DNA from: Frigoribacterium sp. Leaf8
GTDB taxonomy: Bacteria > Actinomycetota > Actinomycetes > Actinomycetales > Microbacteriaceae
Direction of reading: 5' to 3'
Assembly: GCF_001421165.1 (NCBI RefSeq)
Contig: NZ_LMKB01000005.1
Coordinates: forward strand, 1,259,709-1,323,708
Length of the DNA stretch: 64,000 bases
Shown piece after piece: positions 43,151-52,059 of the stretch. Both the position numbers and the translations under genes were made by a program. The notes beneath the pieces were generated by a model, which ran no database searches, had not been told where the DNA came from, and was given only the letters and a program-made list of their open reading frames with translations. Every line of letters begins with the position of its first letter. Position 1 is the first letter of the stretch.

Positions 43151-43891
43151 GTGCCCTCACCGCTCCTCCTCGCCTCTCTCGCCGGCCTGCTCTCGGGCCT
43201 CTCCCTGGTCGTCGGGGCGGCGGTGTCGTGGTTCGTCACCGTGCCCCGCGAGGTGGTCGCCCTGGTCATGGCGTTCGGTGCCGGCGTCCTGATCTCCGCG
43301 CTCTCGTTCGACCTCGTCGACGAGGCCACGAGCAGCGGCGGGCTGCTCCCGACCCTCGGCGGGTTCCTGGCGGGCGCCGTCGTCTACGTCGTCCTGGACC
43401 AGCTGCTCGAGCACGGCGGGTTCCGGCGCAAGCACCACCGTCGCGGGTCGGCCGGCTCGGGCACCGGCCTGGGCATCGCCCTCGGCGCCCTGCTCGACGG
43501 TGTCCCCGAAACCGCCGTCCAGGGCGTCAGCCTGACGGGCGGCGGGTCCCTCAGCATCGCCGTGCTGGTGGCCGTGGTGATCTCGAACTTCCCCGAGGGC
43601 ATGTCGAGCACGGCCGACCTCAAGTCGTCGGGCCGGTCGGCCGGGTACGTCTTCGGCCTCTGGTCGGGCATCGCCGTGGTGTGCGCCCTGTCCGCGCTCG
43701 GCGGGTACGCCCTGCTCGGCGGGGTGCCCGAGGGCGGACAGTCGTTCGTCATGGCGTTCGCCGCCGGGGCGATCCTCGCGATGATCTGCGACACGATGAT
43801 CCCCGAGGCCTTCCGCAAGACGCAGACGCTCACGGGACTCGTGACGGTGCTCGGCTTCGTCGCGAGCTACGTCGTGCACCAGGTCGCCTGA
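43151..43891 (+). CDS. ZIP-family metal transporter
   Basis: A 246-aa membrane protein with about eight helices. FGAGVLISALSFDLVDEA, GIALGALLDGVPETAVQGVSL (TM4 H/D/E metal-site region with His replaced by Asp) and VVISNFPEGMSSTADLK (TM5 site, N-x2-PEG) mark a ZIP transporter. The variable loop HGGFRRKHHRRG is His-rich. Start: GTG at 43151. It is divergent from cmtR and may be co-controlled. Confidence 0.83.
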   Translation: MPSPLLLASLAGLLSGLSLVVGAAVSWFVTVPREVVALVMAFGAGVLISALSFDLVDEATSSGGLLPTLGGFLAGAVVYVVLDQLLEHGGFRRKHHRRGSAGSGTGLGIALGALLDGVPETAVQGVSLTGGGSLSIAVLVAVVISNFPEGMSSTADLKSSGRSAGYVFGLWSGIAVVCALSALGGYALLGGVPEGGQSFVMAFAAGAILAMICDTMIPEAFRKTQTLTGLVTVLGFVASYVVHQVA

Positions 43892-43921
43892 GCGGGTGCC
43901 TGAGCGGGACGCCTGAGCGGG
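43886..43921. repeat. GCCTGAGCGGG x3 at the ZIP stop
   Basis: Three copies of an 11-nt unit spaced 1-2 nt apart, the first containing the ZIP stop codon. Confidence 0.8.
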
Positions 43922-43998
43922 TCGTCGCGCCCCGAACTGGGTCATCCGTTCTGCGCAACGGTGCCGACACCGGGGGCGATGCTCGGTACCCTGCTGTC

Positions 43999-44469
43999 GT
44001 GAGCCCCGACCTTCCCGCCACTCCGGAGAACCACCCGGAGTCCGTCCGGCGCCTCGCCGCGACGCTGCAGACCCTGGACGAGGCCCACCGCCGCTACCGA
44101 CTCCACGCCGCGAAGGTCTTCGGGATGGGCCACACCGAGCTGGCCGCCCTGCTCGCCGTCGCCGACGCCCCGGGGCTCACCCCGGGAGCACTCGCCCAAC
44201 AGCTGCTGCTGAGCACGGGGGCGACGACGGCCGTGGTCGACCGGCTCGAGAAGTCGGGGCAGGTCACGCGCAGCCGTCACCCGGGCGACCGCCGCAGCCT
44301 CTTCCTCCACCTGACCACGCAGGGCGAGGACACCACGACCACCCTGCGCGAGGCGTACCAGTACGTCCTCTCGACCACGGGCACGGACGAGACGATCGCC
44401 GAGGCCCTCCCCCAGCTCGACAGCATCGCCGCCGCGCTCGACGCCGCCGCCCGCGAATCCGCGTCCTGA
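43999..44469 (+). CDS. MarR-family transcriptional regulator
   Basis: A 156-aa regulator. FGMGHTELAALLAVADAPGLTPGALAQQLLLSTGATTAVVDRLEKSGQVTRSRHPGDRRSLFLHLTTQG is the MarR winged helix. GTG start at 43999. No obvious target beside it; the following 630 nt are repeat-rich non-coding DNA. Confidence 0.88.
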   Translation: MSPDLPATPENHPESVRRLAATLQTLDEAHRRYRLHAAKVFGMGHTELAALLAVADAPGLTPGALAQQLLLSTGATTAVVDRLEKSGQVTRSRHPGDRRSLFLHLTTQGEDTTTTLREAYQYVLSTTGTDETIAEALPQLDSIAAALDAAARESAS

Positions 44470-44508
44470 CCCGGGCCGGCCGGTGCCGGACTCGTGCGCC
44501 CGGTCGCA

Positions 44509-44630
44509 CCGCGCCTCCTCGCGCCGCGCCTCCTCGCCCGCCGCGCCGCGCCTCCTCGCCCGCTCTTGCCGCGCCTCCTCGCCCGCTCTTGCCGCGCCTC
44601 CTCGCCCGCTCTCGCCGCGCCTCCTCGCCC
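44509..44630. repeat. 23-nt tandem array, block A
   Basis: Six copies of CCGCGCCTCCTCG, the last ones spaced at a 23-nt period with CCCGCTCTTGC-type fillers. Each copy contains CGCGCCTCC. Non-coding. Confidence 0.85.
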
Positions 44631-44632
44631 GT

Positions 44633-44700
44633 GTCGCACCGCGAACTGAGCGTCGCACCGCCGATTTGCGCGGTGCGACGTCCAGTCGGCGGTGCCGCAC
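44633..44700. repeat. 68-nt palindromic element, copy A
   Basis: GTCGCACCGC at the left, inner GTCGCACCGCC paired with GCGGTGCGAC, and GGCGGTGCCGCAC at the right. It differs from 44820-44887 at only about five positions. It separates two blocks of the 23-nt array. Confidence 0.8.
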
Positions 44701-44818
44701 CTCCTCGCCCGCTCTCGCCGCACCTCCTCGCCCGCTCTCGCCGCGCCTCCTCGCCCGCTCTCGCCGCACCTCCTCGCCCGCTCTCGCCGCGCCTCCTCGC
44801 GCCGCGCCTCCTCGCCCG
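44697..44818. repeat. 23-nt tandem array, block B
   Basis: Six units, alternating CGCACCTCCTCG and CGCGCCTCCTCG with CCCGCTCTCGC fillers at a 23-nt period. Non-coding. Confidence 0.85.
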
Positions 44819-44819
44819 G

Positions 44820-44887
44820 GTCGCACCGCGTACTGAGCGTCGCACCGCCCATTTCGGCGGTGCGACGTCCAGTCGGCGGTGCCGCAC
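44820..44887. repeat. 68-nt palindromic element, copy B
   Basis: The second copy of the element at 44633. Its inner dyad is GTCGCACCGCC...GGCGGTGCGAC. It ends the array; a GAGGTC hexamer run follows at 44917-44940. Confidence 0.8.
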
Positions 44888-44937
44888 CGCCCCTGTCGAT
44901 GCAACGCCCCGCAGTCGAGGTCGAGGTCGAGGTCGAG

Positions 44938-45003
44938 GTCGCACCACCGTCGCGTCATCGCACCACCGTGTTGCGTGGTGCGACGACACGACGGTGGTGC
45001 GAC
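44938..45003. repeat. 66-nt nested palindrome, copy 3
   Basis: Outer arms GTCGCACCACCGTCG and CGACGGTGGTGCGAC, inner arms TCGCACCAC and GTGGTGCGA. At element position 24/43 it has C-G where copies 2 and 4 have A-T. It is followed by AGCCACG-type degenerate repeats (45041-45088) up to the methyltransferase start. Confidence 0.85.
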
Positions 45004-45103
45004 TCCGGCTCCGACTCCGATTCAGACCCCGACCCCGGCCGCGAGCCACGAGCCACAAGCCACGAGCCACGAGCCCCGAGCCACGACTCCTAGGCTGCGG
45101 GGC

Positions 45104-45742
45104 ATGACATCCGACGTCGGGGCTCGCTACGCCGCGCGGGCCCGCGAGTACGTCGACCACCTCGGCTCGATGTCGGCGGTGCACCCCGCTGACGAACACC
45201 TGGTCACGTCCTGGGCGACGACGGTAGAGGGTCCCGTGCTCGACGCGGGCTGCGGGCCGGGCCACTGGTCGGGGCACCTCGCCGCGCGGGGCGTCCACGT
45301 GCGTGGTCTCGACCGGGTCCCGGCCTTCGTCGAGCACGCGCGCCACACCCACCCGGACGTCTCGTTCGACCTCGGCAGCATCGATGCCCTGCCCTCCGAC
45401 GCCGACGAGTTCGCCGGAGTCCTCGCCTGGTACTCGCTGATCCACCACGACCCGGGCAGCATCCGGCGCCCCCTCCGCGAGTTCGCCCGCGTGCTCCGGC
45501 CGGGCGGCGGGCTGCTCGTCGGGTTCTTCACCGGGTCGACCGGGTCGACCGTCGAACCGTTCGACCACGCGATCACGACCGCGTGGCGCTGGGCGCCCGA
45601 CCTCCTCGCGGACGAGCTGCGCGCCTCCGGGTTCGACGTGCTCGAGACCCACACCCGCACGGGACCACCGTCCGGGCCGAGGCCCCATGGCGCGATCATC
45701 GCCCGTGTCGCTCAGGGTGAGACCGTCAGCCCAGCCCCTTGA
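45104..45742 (+). CDS. Class I SAM-dependent methyltransferase
   Basis: A 212-aa methyltransferase. Motif I is VLDAGCGPGHWSGHLA, motif II VRGLDRVPAFVEHAR, the post-II acidic motif FDLGSIDALP and motif III EFARVLRPGGGLLVGFF. The order fits the Methyltransf_11/25 fold; substrate unknown. The upstream gap is repetitive and shows no clear promoter. The 3' end overlaps the convergent hydrolase gene by 17 nt. Confidence 0.87.
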   Translation: MTSDVGARYAARAREYVDHLGSMSAVHPADEHLVTSWATTVEGPVLDAGCGPGHWSGHLAARGVHVRGLDRVPAFVEHARHTHPDVSFDLGSIDALPSDADEFAGVLAWYSLIHHDPGSIRRPLREFARVLRPGGGLLVGFFTGSTGSTVEPFDHAITTAWRWAPDLLADELRASGFDVLETHTRTGPPSGPRPHGAIIARVAQGETVSPAP

Positions 45743-46289
45743 TGTGGGTCTCGATGGCCGTGAGGACGGCGCGATGCGCGTCGAACGAAGTCGCCCAATC
45801 GTCGACGAGCAGGCCGTGGTCGGCGCCGTCGACCGTGACGAGGCCCGCATGCGTCTCGAGCCCCCGCGCCGGCTGCCACATCGAGTCGGCCCCTCCGCCC
45901 ACGGCGAGGTGTGACGAGGAGGCGCGGGTCAACGCATCGAGGACCACGGGCTCGGTGAGGACCGGCGTCAACCACACCCCTGCGACGCCGTGCTCGACGG
46001 CCCACGGCAACGCGAGGGTGCCGAACGACTTCGCGAGGACGAGGTCGACGCGACCGTCGACGGCCTCCGCGGCATCCTGCAGCCGGTCCTCGACGACGGG
46101 CCGCGAGTCGTCGGCCGTCAGATCTCGGGCATCCCACTCGACGGCCTCGACTCGCCAACCGAGCTGCCGCAGCATCAACGCAGGCCAGTAGAGCAGCGGC
46201 GCCTTGACCCCGTACCCGGTACCCGGGAGGAGCACCGCGACGGGACACGACGTTCCTGTCGACGGCCCGGACGAGGTGGGTGAGCTCAT
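45726..46289 (-). CDS. Small alpha/beta-hydrolase-like protein
   Basis: A 187-aa predicted hydrolase. VAVLLPGTGYGVKAPLLYWPALML opens the fold; the nucleophile elbow is probably LAKSFGTLAL (G-x-S replaced by K-S-F-G). A Gly-Ala-Asp segment (GGGADSMW) and DGADHGLLVDD provide the Asp and His. Lipase or esterase activity is not established. Divergent from the Nei gene. Confidence 0.75.
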   Translation of the reverse strand: MSSPTSSGPSTGTSCPVAVLLPGTGYGVKAPLLYWPALMLRQLGWRVEAVEWDARDLTADDSRPVVEDRLQDAAEAVDGRVDLVLAKSFGTLALPWAVEHGVAGVWLTPVLTEPVVLDALTRASSSHLAVGGGADSMWQPARGLETHAGLVTVDGADHGLLVDDWATSFDAHRAVLTAIETHIKGLG

Positions 46290-46347
46290 GGGCCGAGGCT
46301 AAGGCAGACGACCGATCGTGGTGATGCCAGCGTGTCCCCGTGTCGGG

Positions 46348-46413
46348 GTCGCACCACCGTCGGGTCGTCGAACCACGGGACACGGTGGTTCGACGACGCG
46401 TCGGCGGTGCGAC
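46348..46413. repeat. 66-nt nested palindrome, copy 4
   Basis: Outer arms begin GTCGCACCACCGTCG and end CGGCGGTGCGAC, inner arms GTCGTCGAACCAC and GTGGTTCGACGAC. It lies in the divergent gap between the hydrolase and Nei genes. Confidence 0.85.
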
Positions 46414-46455
46414 TCCCGCGTGACCGGCGCGGGGCACGCCGGGTAGCATCGCGGC

Positions 46456-47256
46456 ATGCCGGAGGGTGACAGCGTCCACCTGCTGGCCGCGCGCCTCCGT
46501 CCCTCGCTCGTCGGGCAGGTCGTCGTCGACGGCGAGCTGCGGTCGGGCGGCCGGGCGGGCGAGTCGCTCGCCGGTCGGCGCGTCGTCGAGGTCGACACCC
46601 ACGGCAAGCACCTGCTGACCCGCTTCGACGACGCCACCACCCTGCACACGCACCTGCGCATGCAGGGGTCGTGGACGCTCACGCGCCCCGGCCGCGTCCT
46701 GCCGTCCCGGCTGCAGCGGCAGGTGCGGGTGCGTGCCCGGCTCGACGACGGCCACACCCTCTGGGGCGTCGACCTGCCGGTCGTCGACCTGGTGCCGACC
46801 CGGGACGAGCACGCGCTGGTCGGCCACCTGGGCCCCGACCCGCTGCGCCCCGACTGGGACCCCGAGGAGGCGCGACGTCGCCTGGCCGCACTCCCCGACG
46901 TCACGGTCCGTGCCGCCCTGCTCGACCAACGTCCGATGGCCGGCCTCGGCAACCTCTGGGTCAACGAGGTGGGCTACCTGCGTGGCGTGCACCCGGCCTC
47001 CCCGATCGGCGAGGTCGACCTGGCGAAGCTCGTCGACGTGGCCGCGCGCGCCCTGCGCTTCTCGGTCTCGACGCCCGGCGCCTACCAGGTCACGACCGGC
47101 CGGACGCGCCGCGGCGAGACGCACTGGGTCGTCGGCCGGGCCGGACGCCCGTGCCTGCGCTGCGGCACCCGCGTCGAGGCGCGCGACGACCCTCCGACGC
47201 CGGACGGGCGCACGCGACGGGCCTGGTGGTGCCCGCGGTGCCAGCCCGCGGCGTGA
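46456..47256 (+). CDS. Fpg/Nei-family DNA glycosylase (endonuclease VIII-like)
   Basis: A 266-aa base-excision enzyme. It begins MPEGDSVHLLA with catalytic Pro2/Glu3 (the D at position 5 favours the Nei branch). HGKHLLTRF holds the conserved Lys, LLDQRPMAGLGNLWVNEVGYLRGVHP the H2TH motif, and CLRCGTRV...RRAWWCPRCQ the C-terminal zinc finger. It removes oxidised bases with AP-lyase activity. Confidence 0.9.
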   Translation: MPEGDSVHLLAARLRPSLVGQVVVDGELRSGGRAGESLAGRRVVEVDTHGKHLLTRFDDATTLHTHLRMQGSWTLTRPGRVLPSRLQRQVRVRARLDDGHTLWGVDLPVVDLVPTRDEHALVGHLGPDPLRPDWDPEEARRRLAALPDVTVRAALLDQRPMAGLGNLWVNEVGYLRGVHPASPIGEVDLAKLVDVAARALRFSVSTPGAYQVTTGRTRRGETHWVVGRAGRPCLRCGTRVEARDDPPTPDGRTRRAWWCPRCQPAA

Positions 47257-47305
47257 CGCGGGACGGGTCGCGACGACGTTCCCCCAGGAGTGGGCCGCGG
47301 CCGGC

Positions 47306-49000
47306 TCAGCGCACGCTGACGAAGATCGGGTTCGCGTACAGCCAGGTGTCGGCCCACGGGTCGGCCGGGCTCATCGGGAACGGCTGGGGTGCCCGCGGGT
47401 CGACGTCGGCTCCGAGCGGGCCGACGCCGTGCACCCGGCCGTCGCTGCCGCGCAGGCGCACGTAGCCGTCCTCGGTGGCGGGCTCGAGCGGCACGACGAC
47501 GCGGAACGGAGCGGCGGACCGGTCGGCGACGTCGAGCAGCTCGACGACCCGGGTGCCGGGCGCGCGCTGCTCGTCGCGGTCGGCCGCGGGTCCGGTGACG
47601 CGGCCGCGGATCACGTCCAGGTGGGCGAGCCGCGGGATCGTGCCCCGTGAGGTGGGCGTCGCCGTGGGCACGACGTCGACCACGAGCTCGAGGGCGGTGC
47701 CGCGCGGGACGGTGAGGGTCCCGCCCAGGGTGGCCTGCGCCTCCTGCCCGCCGGTGGCCCGGAGCACGACGGACAGCCCGGCGACCAGGTGCCCGTGGTC
47801 GACCCAGAGCCGACCGGCGCGTATCGCGTCGAGCAGCGCGGCGGACGACCGGTCGACGGCGCCGACGTGGTTCCGGCTGAACTCGCCCGGCCAGAAGTCG
47901 GCGCCGTTCTGGGGCGTGGCCGTCGCGACCGGGTCGGGGCGGCGGCCGGCACGGTCGAAGTTGCCGAGCGTCGCGCCGGACTCCCAGCCGGGCCCGGTCG
48001 GGAAGTCGCCGACGCGCGTGGCGTCGGACTCCTTGAGGTGGAGGTCGCTGTTCGAGGTGATCCACCAGCGCCGGCCCTCGCTGAGCAGCGAGTCCCACAC
48101 GCCGCCGACGACGGCCGTCGTCCAGTCGAAGCCGCCGTGGGTCAGGTAGGCCTCGGCGGGGTAGCCGGCGAACGAGAACTCGCTGGGGGCGTTCTCGTAC
48201 TCGCCCCGCCGCGAGCGCGCCGACGCGTTCGCGGCGACGGCACCCGCCTGGGCACCGGGGGCGCCCTCCATGCCGACGAACACCTCGGGGTCGGCGTCCT
48301 GCCAGGCCCGCAGCTCGCCGGGCGAGTCGATGCCGAGGCGGCTCGGGTGGTTCGCCAGGACGATCACGTCGTCGACGACGCCCGCGCTCTTCTGGGCGCC
48401 GAGCCAGGCGATCGCGTCGGTGGCGTGCACGAGCCACTCGGCGGCGTCGTCGGTGCCGGGGCGCGGCTTCTCCCAGCCGTTCAGCTTGCCGTCGTGGTCG
48501 AGCTCGAAGCGGCGCAGCACACGGGTCGTGGCGGGACCGGGTGCGACGAGCACGGTGGCGTGCTCGGCGCCGGGGATGTACCACTCGAGCCCCTGCAGCA
48601 CGAGCAGGTCGGGCCGGGCAGCCCGCGCGGTCTCGATCTCGCGGGCGGCGTTGAACACCCCGCCGACGTTGGCGTGGCCCTTGTTGCTGTGCTCGGTGAA
48701 GGCGATGGCGTCGACCCCGAACCTCTGCGCCTGATCGAGGATCGTCGTCATGGGGTACTTCGCGTCGTGCGAGTAGACCGAGTGCACGTGGTGGTCGAAG
48801 ACCAGCCACGAGAGGGCGGCCGGATCGACGACGGCGGGCACCGACGGCAGCGGCGCCGCCTGCGCGGGGTCCGCTCCCCGCAGCCCCTGGGCCGTCGTCC
48901 CCACGGCGACCGTCGCGGCGACGGAGGCCCCGAGGAAGGTCCGGCGCGAGAGGCCCGATCCGGTCGGCGCGGACTGCTCGGGGCGGGGGTCGAGGGACAT
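47306..49000 (-). CDS. Tat-exported PHP-domain phosphoesterase
   Basis: A 564-aa secreted protein. The N-terminal Tat signal is GLSRRTFLGASVAATVAVG with a cleavage region near AQAAPLP. WLVFDHHVHSVYSHDAKYPM supplies the HxH metal site of a PHP domain and AIAFTEHSNKGH the next ligands; HPSRLGIDSPGELRAW and ITSNSDLHLKESDATRVG continue the metal set. It probably hydrolyses an extracytoplasmic phosphate ester. Divergent from the LAFTG protein whose promoter carries PHO-box-like repeats. Confidence 0.83.
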   Translation of the reverse strand: MSLDPRPEQSAPTGSGLSRRTFLGASVAATVAVGTTAQGLRGADPAQAAPLPSVPAVVDPAALSWLVFDHHVHSVYSHDAKYPMTTILDQAQRFGVDAIAFTEHSNKGHANVGGVFNAAREIETARAARPDLLVLQGLEWYIPGAEHATVLVAPGPATTRVLRRFELDHDGKLNGWEKPRPGTDDAAEWLVHATDAIAWLGAQKSAGVVDDVIVLANHPSRLGIDSPGELRAWQDADPEVFVGMEGAPGAQAGAVAANASARSRRGEYENAPSEFSFAGYPAEAYLTHGGFDWTTAVVGGVWDSLLSEGRRWWITSNSDLHLKESDATRVGDFPTGPGWESGATLGNFDRAGRRPDPVATATPQNGADFWPGEFSRNHVGAVDRSSAALLDAIRAGRLWVDHGHLVAGLSVVLRATGGQEAQATLGGTLTVPRGTALELVVDVVPTATPTSRGTIPRLAHLDVIRGRVTGPAADRDEQRAPGTRVVELLDVADRSAAPFRVVVPLEPATEDGYVRLRGSDGRVHGVGPLGADVDPRAPQPFPMSPADPWADTWLYANPIFVSVR

Positions 49001-49088
49001 GGCTTCACTTTCGTCGGGCGGGCGTCCCGACCGTAGGGAGGGGGCCTGAACCGCAGGCCAACGGTCGGGGACGCGGACGACACCGGGC

Positions 49089-49110
49089 GTTCACGAACCG
49101 TTCCCCCGGG
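49089..49110 (+). promoter_or_regulatory. PHO-box-like direct repeats (PhoP), second site
   Basis: GTTCACGAACC (49089-49099) and GTTCCCCCGGG (49100-49110), 11-nt period, between the divergent PHP phosphoesterase and LAFTG genes, 68 nt before the latter's ATG. Same orientation and spacing as the site at 21911. Confidence 0.5.
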
Positions 49111-49177
49111 TGCGCGACAGTCCTGGCGTCGCCGCGCGCTCCCCGCCGCGCAGTCCACGCACCCACCGAAGGTCCCG

Positions 49178-50008
49178 ATGCTCCCCTCCGTTCCCGCCGT
49201 CCGTCGTCTCCCCTCGCGCGCCTCCGGACGGGGCCTGCTCGTCGCGGCGGCCCTCGCCGCCGGCGCGGTCGCCGGCCTGGCCGGCCCCGGTGCCGCCGTC
49301 GCCGCCGCGGCACCCGCACCCGCCGCCCCGGCACCCGCACCCGCCGACCCCGCGCCGCTCGTGCTGCGCGACGCCGCCGGCACCGCGATCGTGTCCGGCG
49401 ACGCACGCGCCGATCCCTCGTTCGCCTCGGCGCTGCTCGCCGCGGGCTGCCCGGCCGACGCGGACGACGCCGCCCGGCTCTCGGTGACGTCGGGAGGCGC
49501 GACCGTCGTCACGTCCCCGAGCGTCGCGGTGACCGCGGGGCAGCCGGTCGAGGTGCCGATGGCCATCTCGTTCGAGGAGGTGGTCGCCGCCGGCGTCGAG
49601 GAGGGCGGAGCCACGCTCTCGCTGGAGTGCCTCGTCGTCGAGTCCGGCATCCCGTCGACGGTCGTCGCCGCGGCGACGCTGCCCGTGACCTTCGCCGCGG
49701 GGACCTGGTCGGTGCCCGGCGCCGAGGTCGACCCGGCTCCGCCGACGGACGACCCGACCGCGCTGCCGACCGCCCCCGGCACGGCACCCTCCCCCGCACC
49801 CACCGACGGGGCCGGGGCCGGGGCCGGGACGGGCTCGACGCCGCGACCCTCGGCCACGGCCCGGCCCTCCGCCGACGGAGCCCTCGCCTTCACGGGCGGT
49901 CAGGTCGCCGGGGTCGGCGCGCTCGCCGCGGGGCTGCTCGCGGCGGGCACCGCCCTGGTGCTGCGGCGACGCCGGACCGCGCCCGTCGACGGGCCGCCCG
50001 CGGAGTAG
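49178..50008 (+). CDS. LAxTG sortase-anchored surface protein
   Basis: A 276-aa exported protein. The signal peptide has a long hydrophobic core (GLLVAAALAAGAVAGLAG). An Ala/Pro-rich linker leads to a domain of about 130 residues (VLRDAAGTAIVSGDARADPSF, GATVVTSPSVAVTAGQPVEVPM) that I do not recognise. After a Pro/Thr/Gly stalk come LAFTG, a hydrophobic segment and RRRR, matching class E sortase signals. No sortase is visible. Its stop is 2 nt from the convergent ABC-exporter stop. Confidence 0.82.
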   Translation: MLPSVPAVRRLPSRASGRGLLVAAALAAGAVAGLAGPGAAVAAAAPAPAAPAPAPADPAPLVLRDAAGTAIVSGDARADPSFASALLAAGCPADADDAARLSVTSGGATVVTSPSVAVTAGQPVEVPMAISFEEVVAAGVEEGGATLSLECLVVESGIPSTVVAAATLPVTFAAGTWSVPGAEVDPAPPTDDPTALPTAPGTAPSPAPTDGAGAGAGTGSTPRPSATARPSADGALAFTGGQVAGVGALAAGLLAAGTALVLRRRRTAPVDGPPAE

Positions 50009-50010
50009 GG

Positions 50011-51912
50011 CTACGACGCGCTCGGCGCCTGCTCGTCCGCGGCGACGTCCTTCTGCACGGCGAACTGCGTGCGGTGCAGTTCTTCGTAGCGGCCGGCCGC
50101 GGCCAGCAGTTCCTCGTGGGTGCCGCGCTCCACGATCGAGCCGTCCTCGACCACGAGGATCTGGTCCGCGCTGCGGATGGTGGACAGGCGGTGCGCGATG
50201 ACGAGGGCGGTCCGCCCCTCGAGCGCCTCGCTGAGGGCCGCCTGCACGGCGGCCTCGGACGTCGAGTCGAGAGCCGCGGTCGCCTCGTCGAGGATGACGA
50301 CGCGGGGCTGCGCCAGCAGGAGGCGCGCGATGGTCATGCGCTGACGCTCGCCTCCCGAGAGCCGGTAGCCGCGCTCCCCCACCATCGTGTCGAGCTGGTC
50401 CGGCAGCGACCGGATGAGGGGCTCGAGCCGCGCGCGGCGGACGGCGTCCCACACCTCGTCGTCGGTCGCGTCCGGCCTCGCGAGACGCAGGTTGCTGAGG
50501 ATCGTCTCGTGGAACAGGTGGCCGTCCTGGGTCACCATGCCCAGCGTGTGGCGCATCGAGGCGAAGGTCACGTCGCGGACGTCCGTCCCCGCGAGGCGCA
50601 CGGCGCCGCCGTCGACGTCGTACAGACGCGACATCAGCTGCGCGATCGTGGACTTCCCGGCACCCGACGTGCCCACGAGCGCGACGGTCTGCCCGGGCTC
50701 GATCCGGAAGGACACGCCGTGCAGCACCTCCTCGCCACCGCGGGTGTCGAGGGTGGAGACCTCCTCGAGGGAGGCGAGGGACACCTTGTCGGCGGACGGG
50801 TACGCGAAGCGGACGTCGTCGAACTCCACGCTCACCGGGCCCTCGGGGACGGAGGCGGCGGTGGGCTTCTCCTGGATCAGCGGTTCGAGGTCCAACACCT
50901 CGAAGACGCGCTCGAAGCTCACCACCGCGCTCATGATCTCGACCCGCGCGTTCGCGAGGCCGGTCAGCGGCACGTACAGGCGCGTGAGGAGGAGGGCCAG
51001 GGTGACGACCTCCCCGGTGTCGAGCTGGCCGGCGAGCGCGAGAGCGCCGCCCAGTCCGTACACGAGCGCGAGGGCGAGGGCGGAGACGAGCGTCAGCGCG
51101 GTGACGAAGACGAACTGCAGCAGCGCGGTGCGGACCCCGATGTCGCGGACCCGGGCGGCACGGACGCGGAACTCCTCCGCCTCCTCGTCGGGACGGCCGA
51201 ACAGCTTGACGAGGGTGGCCCCGGGCGCGGAGAAGCGCTCGGTCATCTGCGTGCTCATCGCGGAGTTGTGGTCGGCGGCCTCGCGGCGCAGCGCGGCCAG
51301 ACGGCTGCCCATGCGCCGCGCGGGGACCAGGAAGATCGGAAGCATGACCACGGCGAGGACCGTCACGAGCCAGGACGTGCTGAGCATCACGATCAGCGTG
51401 AGGACCAGGGCCACGACGTTCGTGACGACGCCCGACAGGGTGCCGCTGAAGGCCTGTTGGGCGCCGATCACGTCGTTGTTGAGGCGGCTCACGAGGGCGC
51501 CCGTGCGGGTGCGGGTGAAGAACGCGATCGGCATCTTCTGCACGTGGTCGAAGACGGCGGTGCGGAGGTCGAGGATCACGCCCTCGCCGATCCGGGCCGA
51601 GAACCAGCGCGTCACGAGCGAGACGCCGGCGTCGGCCAGTGCCACGACGGCGATCAGGACGGCGAGCCGCACGATGGTCGCGAGTTCGCCCCGCGCGACG
51701 ATGACGTCGACCACCCGGCCGGCCAGCACGGGCGTCGCGACCGCGAGGACGGCCCCCACCACGGACAGGGCGATGAAGACGACGAGCTTCGACCGGTAGG
51801 GCACCGCGAACGTCATGATCCGCCGGACGGACGCGCGCGAGATGCCGTGCCCGCCGTCCCGTGCGGACGAGATCTTGTAGAGCGAGCTCCAGGCCGCGCC
51901 TTCCATGCTCAT
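50011..51912 (-). CDS. ABC transporter, fused permease/ATPase (type I exporter)
   Basis: A 633-aa half-transporter. Six helices (about residues 55-345) are followed by an ATPase with Walker A GTSGAGKST, Q-loop VTQDGHLF, signature LSGGERQRM, Walker B VVILDEATAALD and H-loop IAHRLSTI. About 40 N-terminal residues precede TM1. It resembles MsbA/MdlB-like multidrug or lipid exporters; substrate unknown. Monocistronic; start at 51912 after AAGGAACC. Confidence 0.9.
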   Translation of the reverse strand: MSMEGAAWSSLYKISSARDGGHGISRASVRRIMTFAVPYRSKLVVFIALSVVGAVLAVATPVLAGRVVDVIVARGELATIVRLAVLIAVVALADAGVSLVTRWFSARIGEGVILDLRTAVFDHVQKMPIAFFTRTRTGALVSRLNNDVIGAQQAFSGTLSGVVTNVVALVLTLIVMLSTSWLVTVLAVVMLPIFLVPARRMGSRLAALRREAADHNSAMSTQMTERFSAPGATLVKLFGRPDEEAEEFRVRAARVRDIGVRTALLQFVFVTALTLVSALALALVYGLGGALALAGQLDTGEVVTLALLLTRLYVPLTGLANARVEIMSAVVSFERVFEVLDLEPLIQEKPTAASVPEGPVSVEFDDVRFAYPSADKVSLASLEEVSTLDTRGGEEVLHGVSFRIEPGQTVALVGTSGAGKSTIAQLMSRLYDVDGGAVRLAGTDVRDVTFASMRHTLGMVTQDGHLFHETILSNLRLARPDATDDEVWDAVRRARLEPLIRSLPDQLDTMVGERGYRLSGGERQRMTIARLLLAQPRVVILDEATAALDSTSEAAVQAALSEALEGRTALVIAHRLSTIRSADQILVVEDGSIVERGTHEELLAAAGRYEELHRTQFAVQKDVAADEQAPSAS

Positions 51913-52059
51913 GGTGGTTCCTTCCGTGGGGGCCTGGCCCAATGTAGACGGCGGATCGCCCCGGGCTCGCAGCAGCCGTGCCCGGGACGGTCCGACGTTG
52001 CCCGGGGACGGTCGGCAGGAATCCTCCCCGAGGCCGGGCGATGCACGAGGATCGACGCC

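Noticed and set aside
44509-44818. Possible CRISPR array
   Set aside because: The 23-nt period has no unique spacers; units are contiguous and fillers are near-identical. No cas genes nearby.
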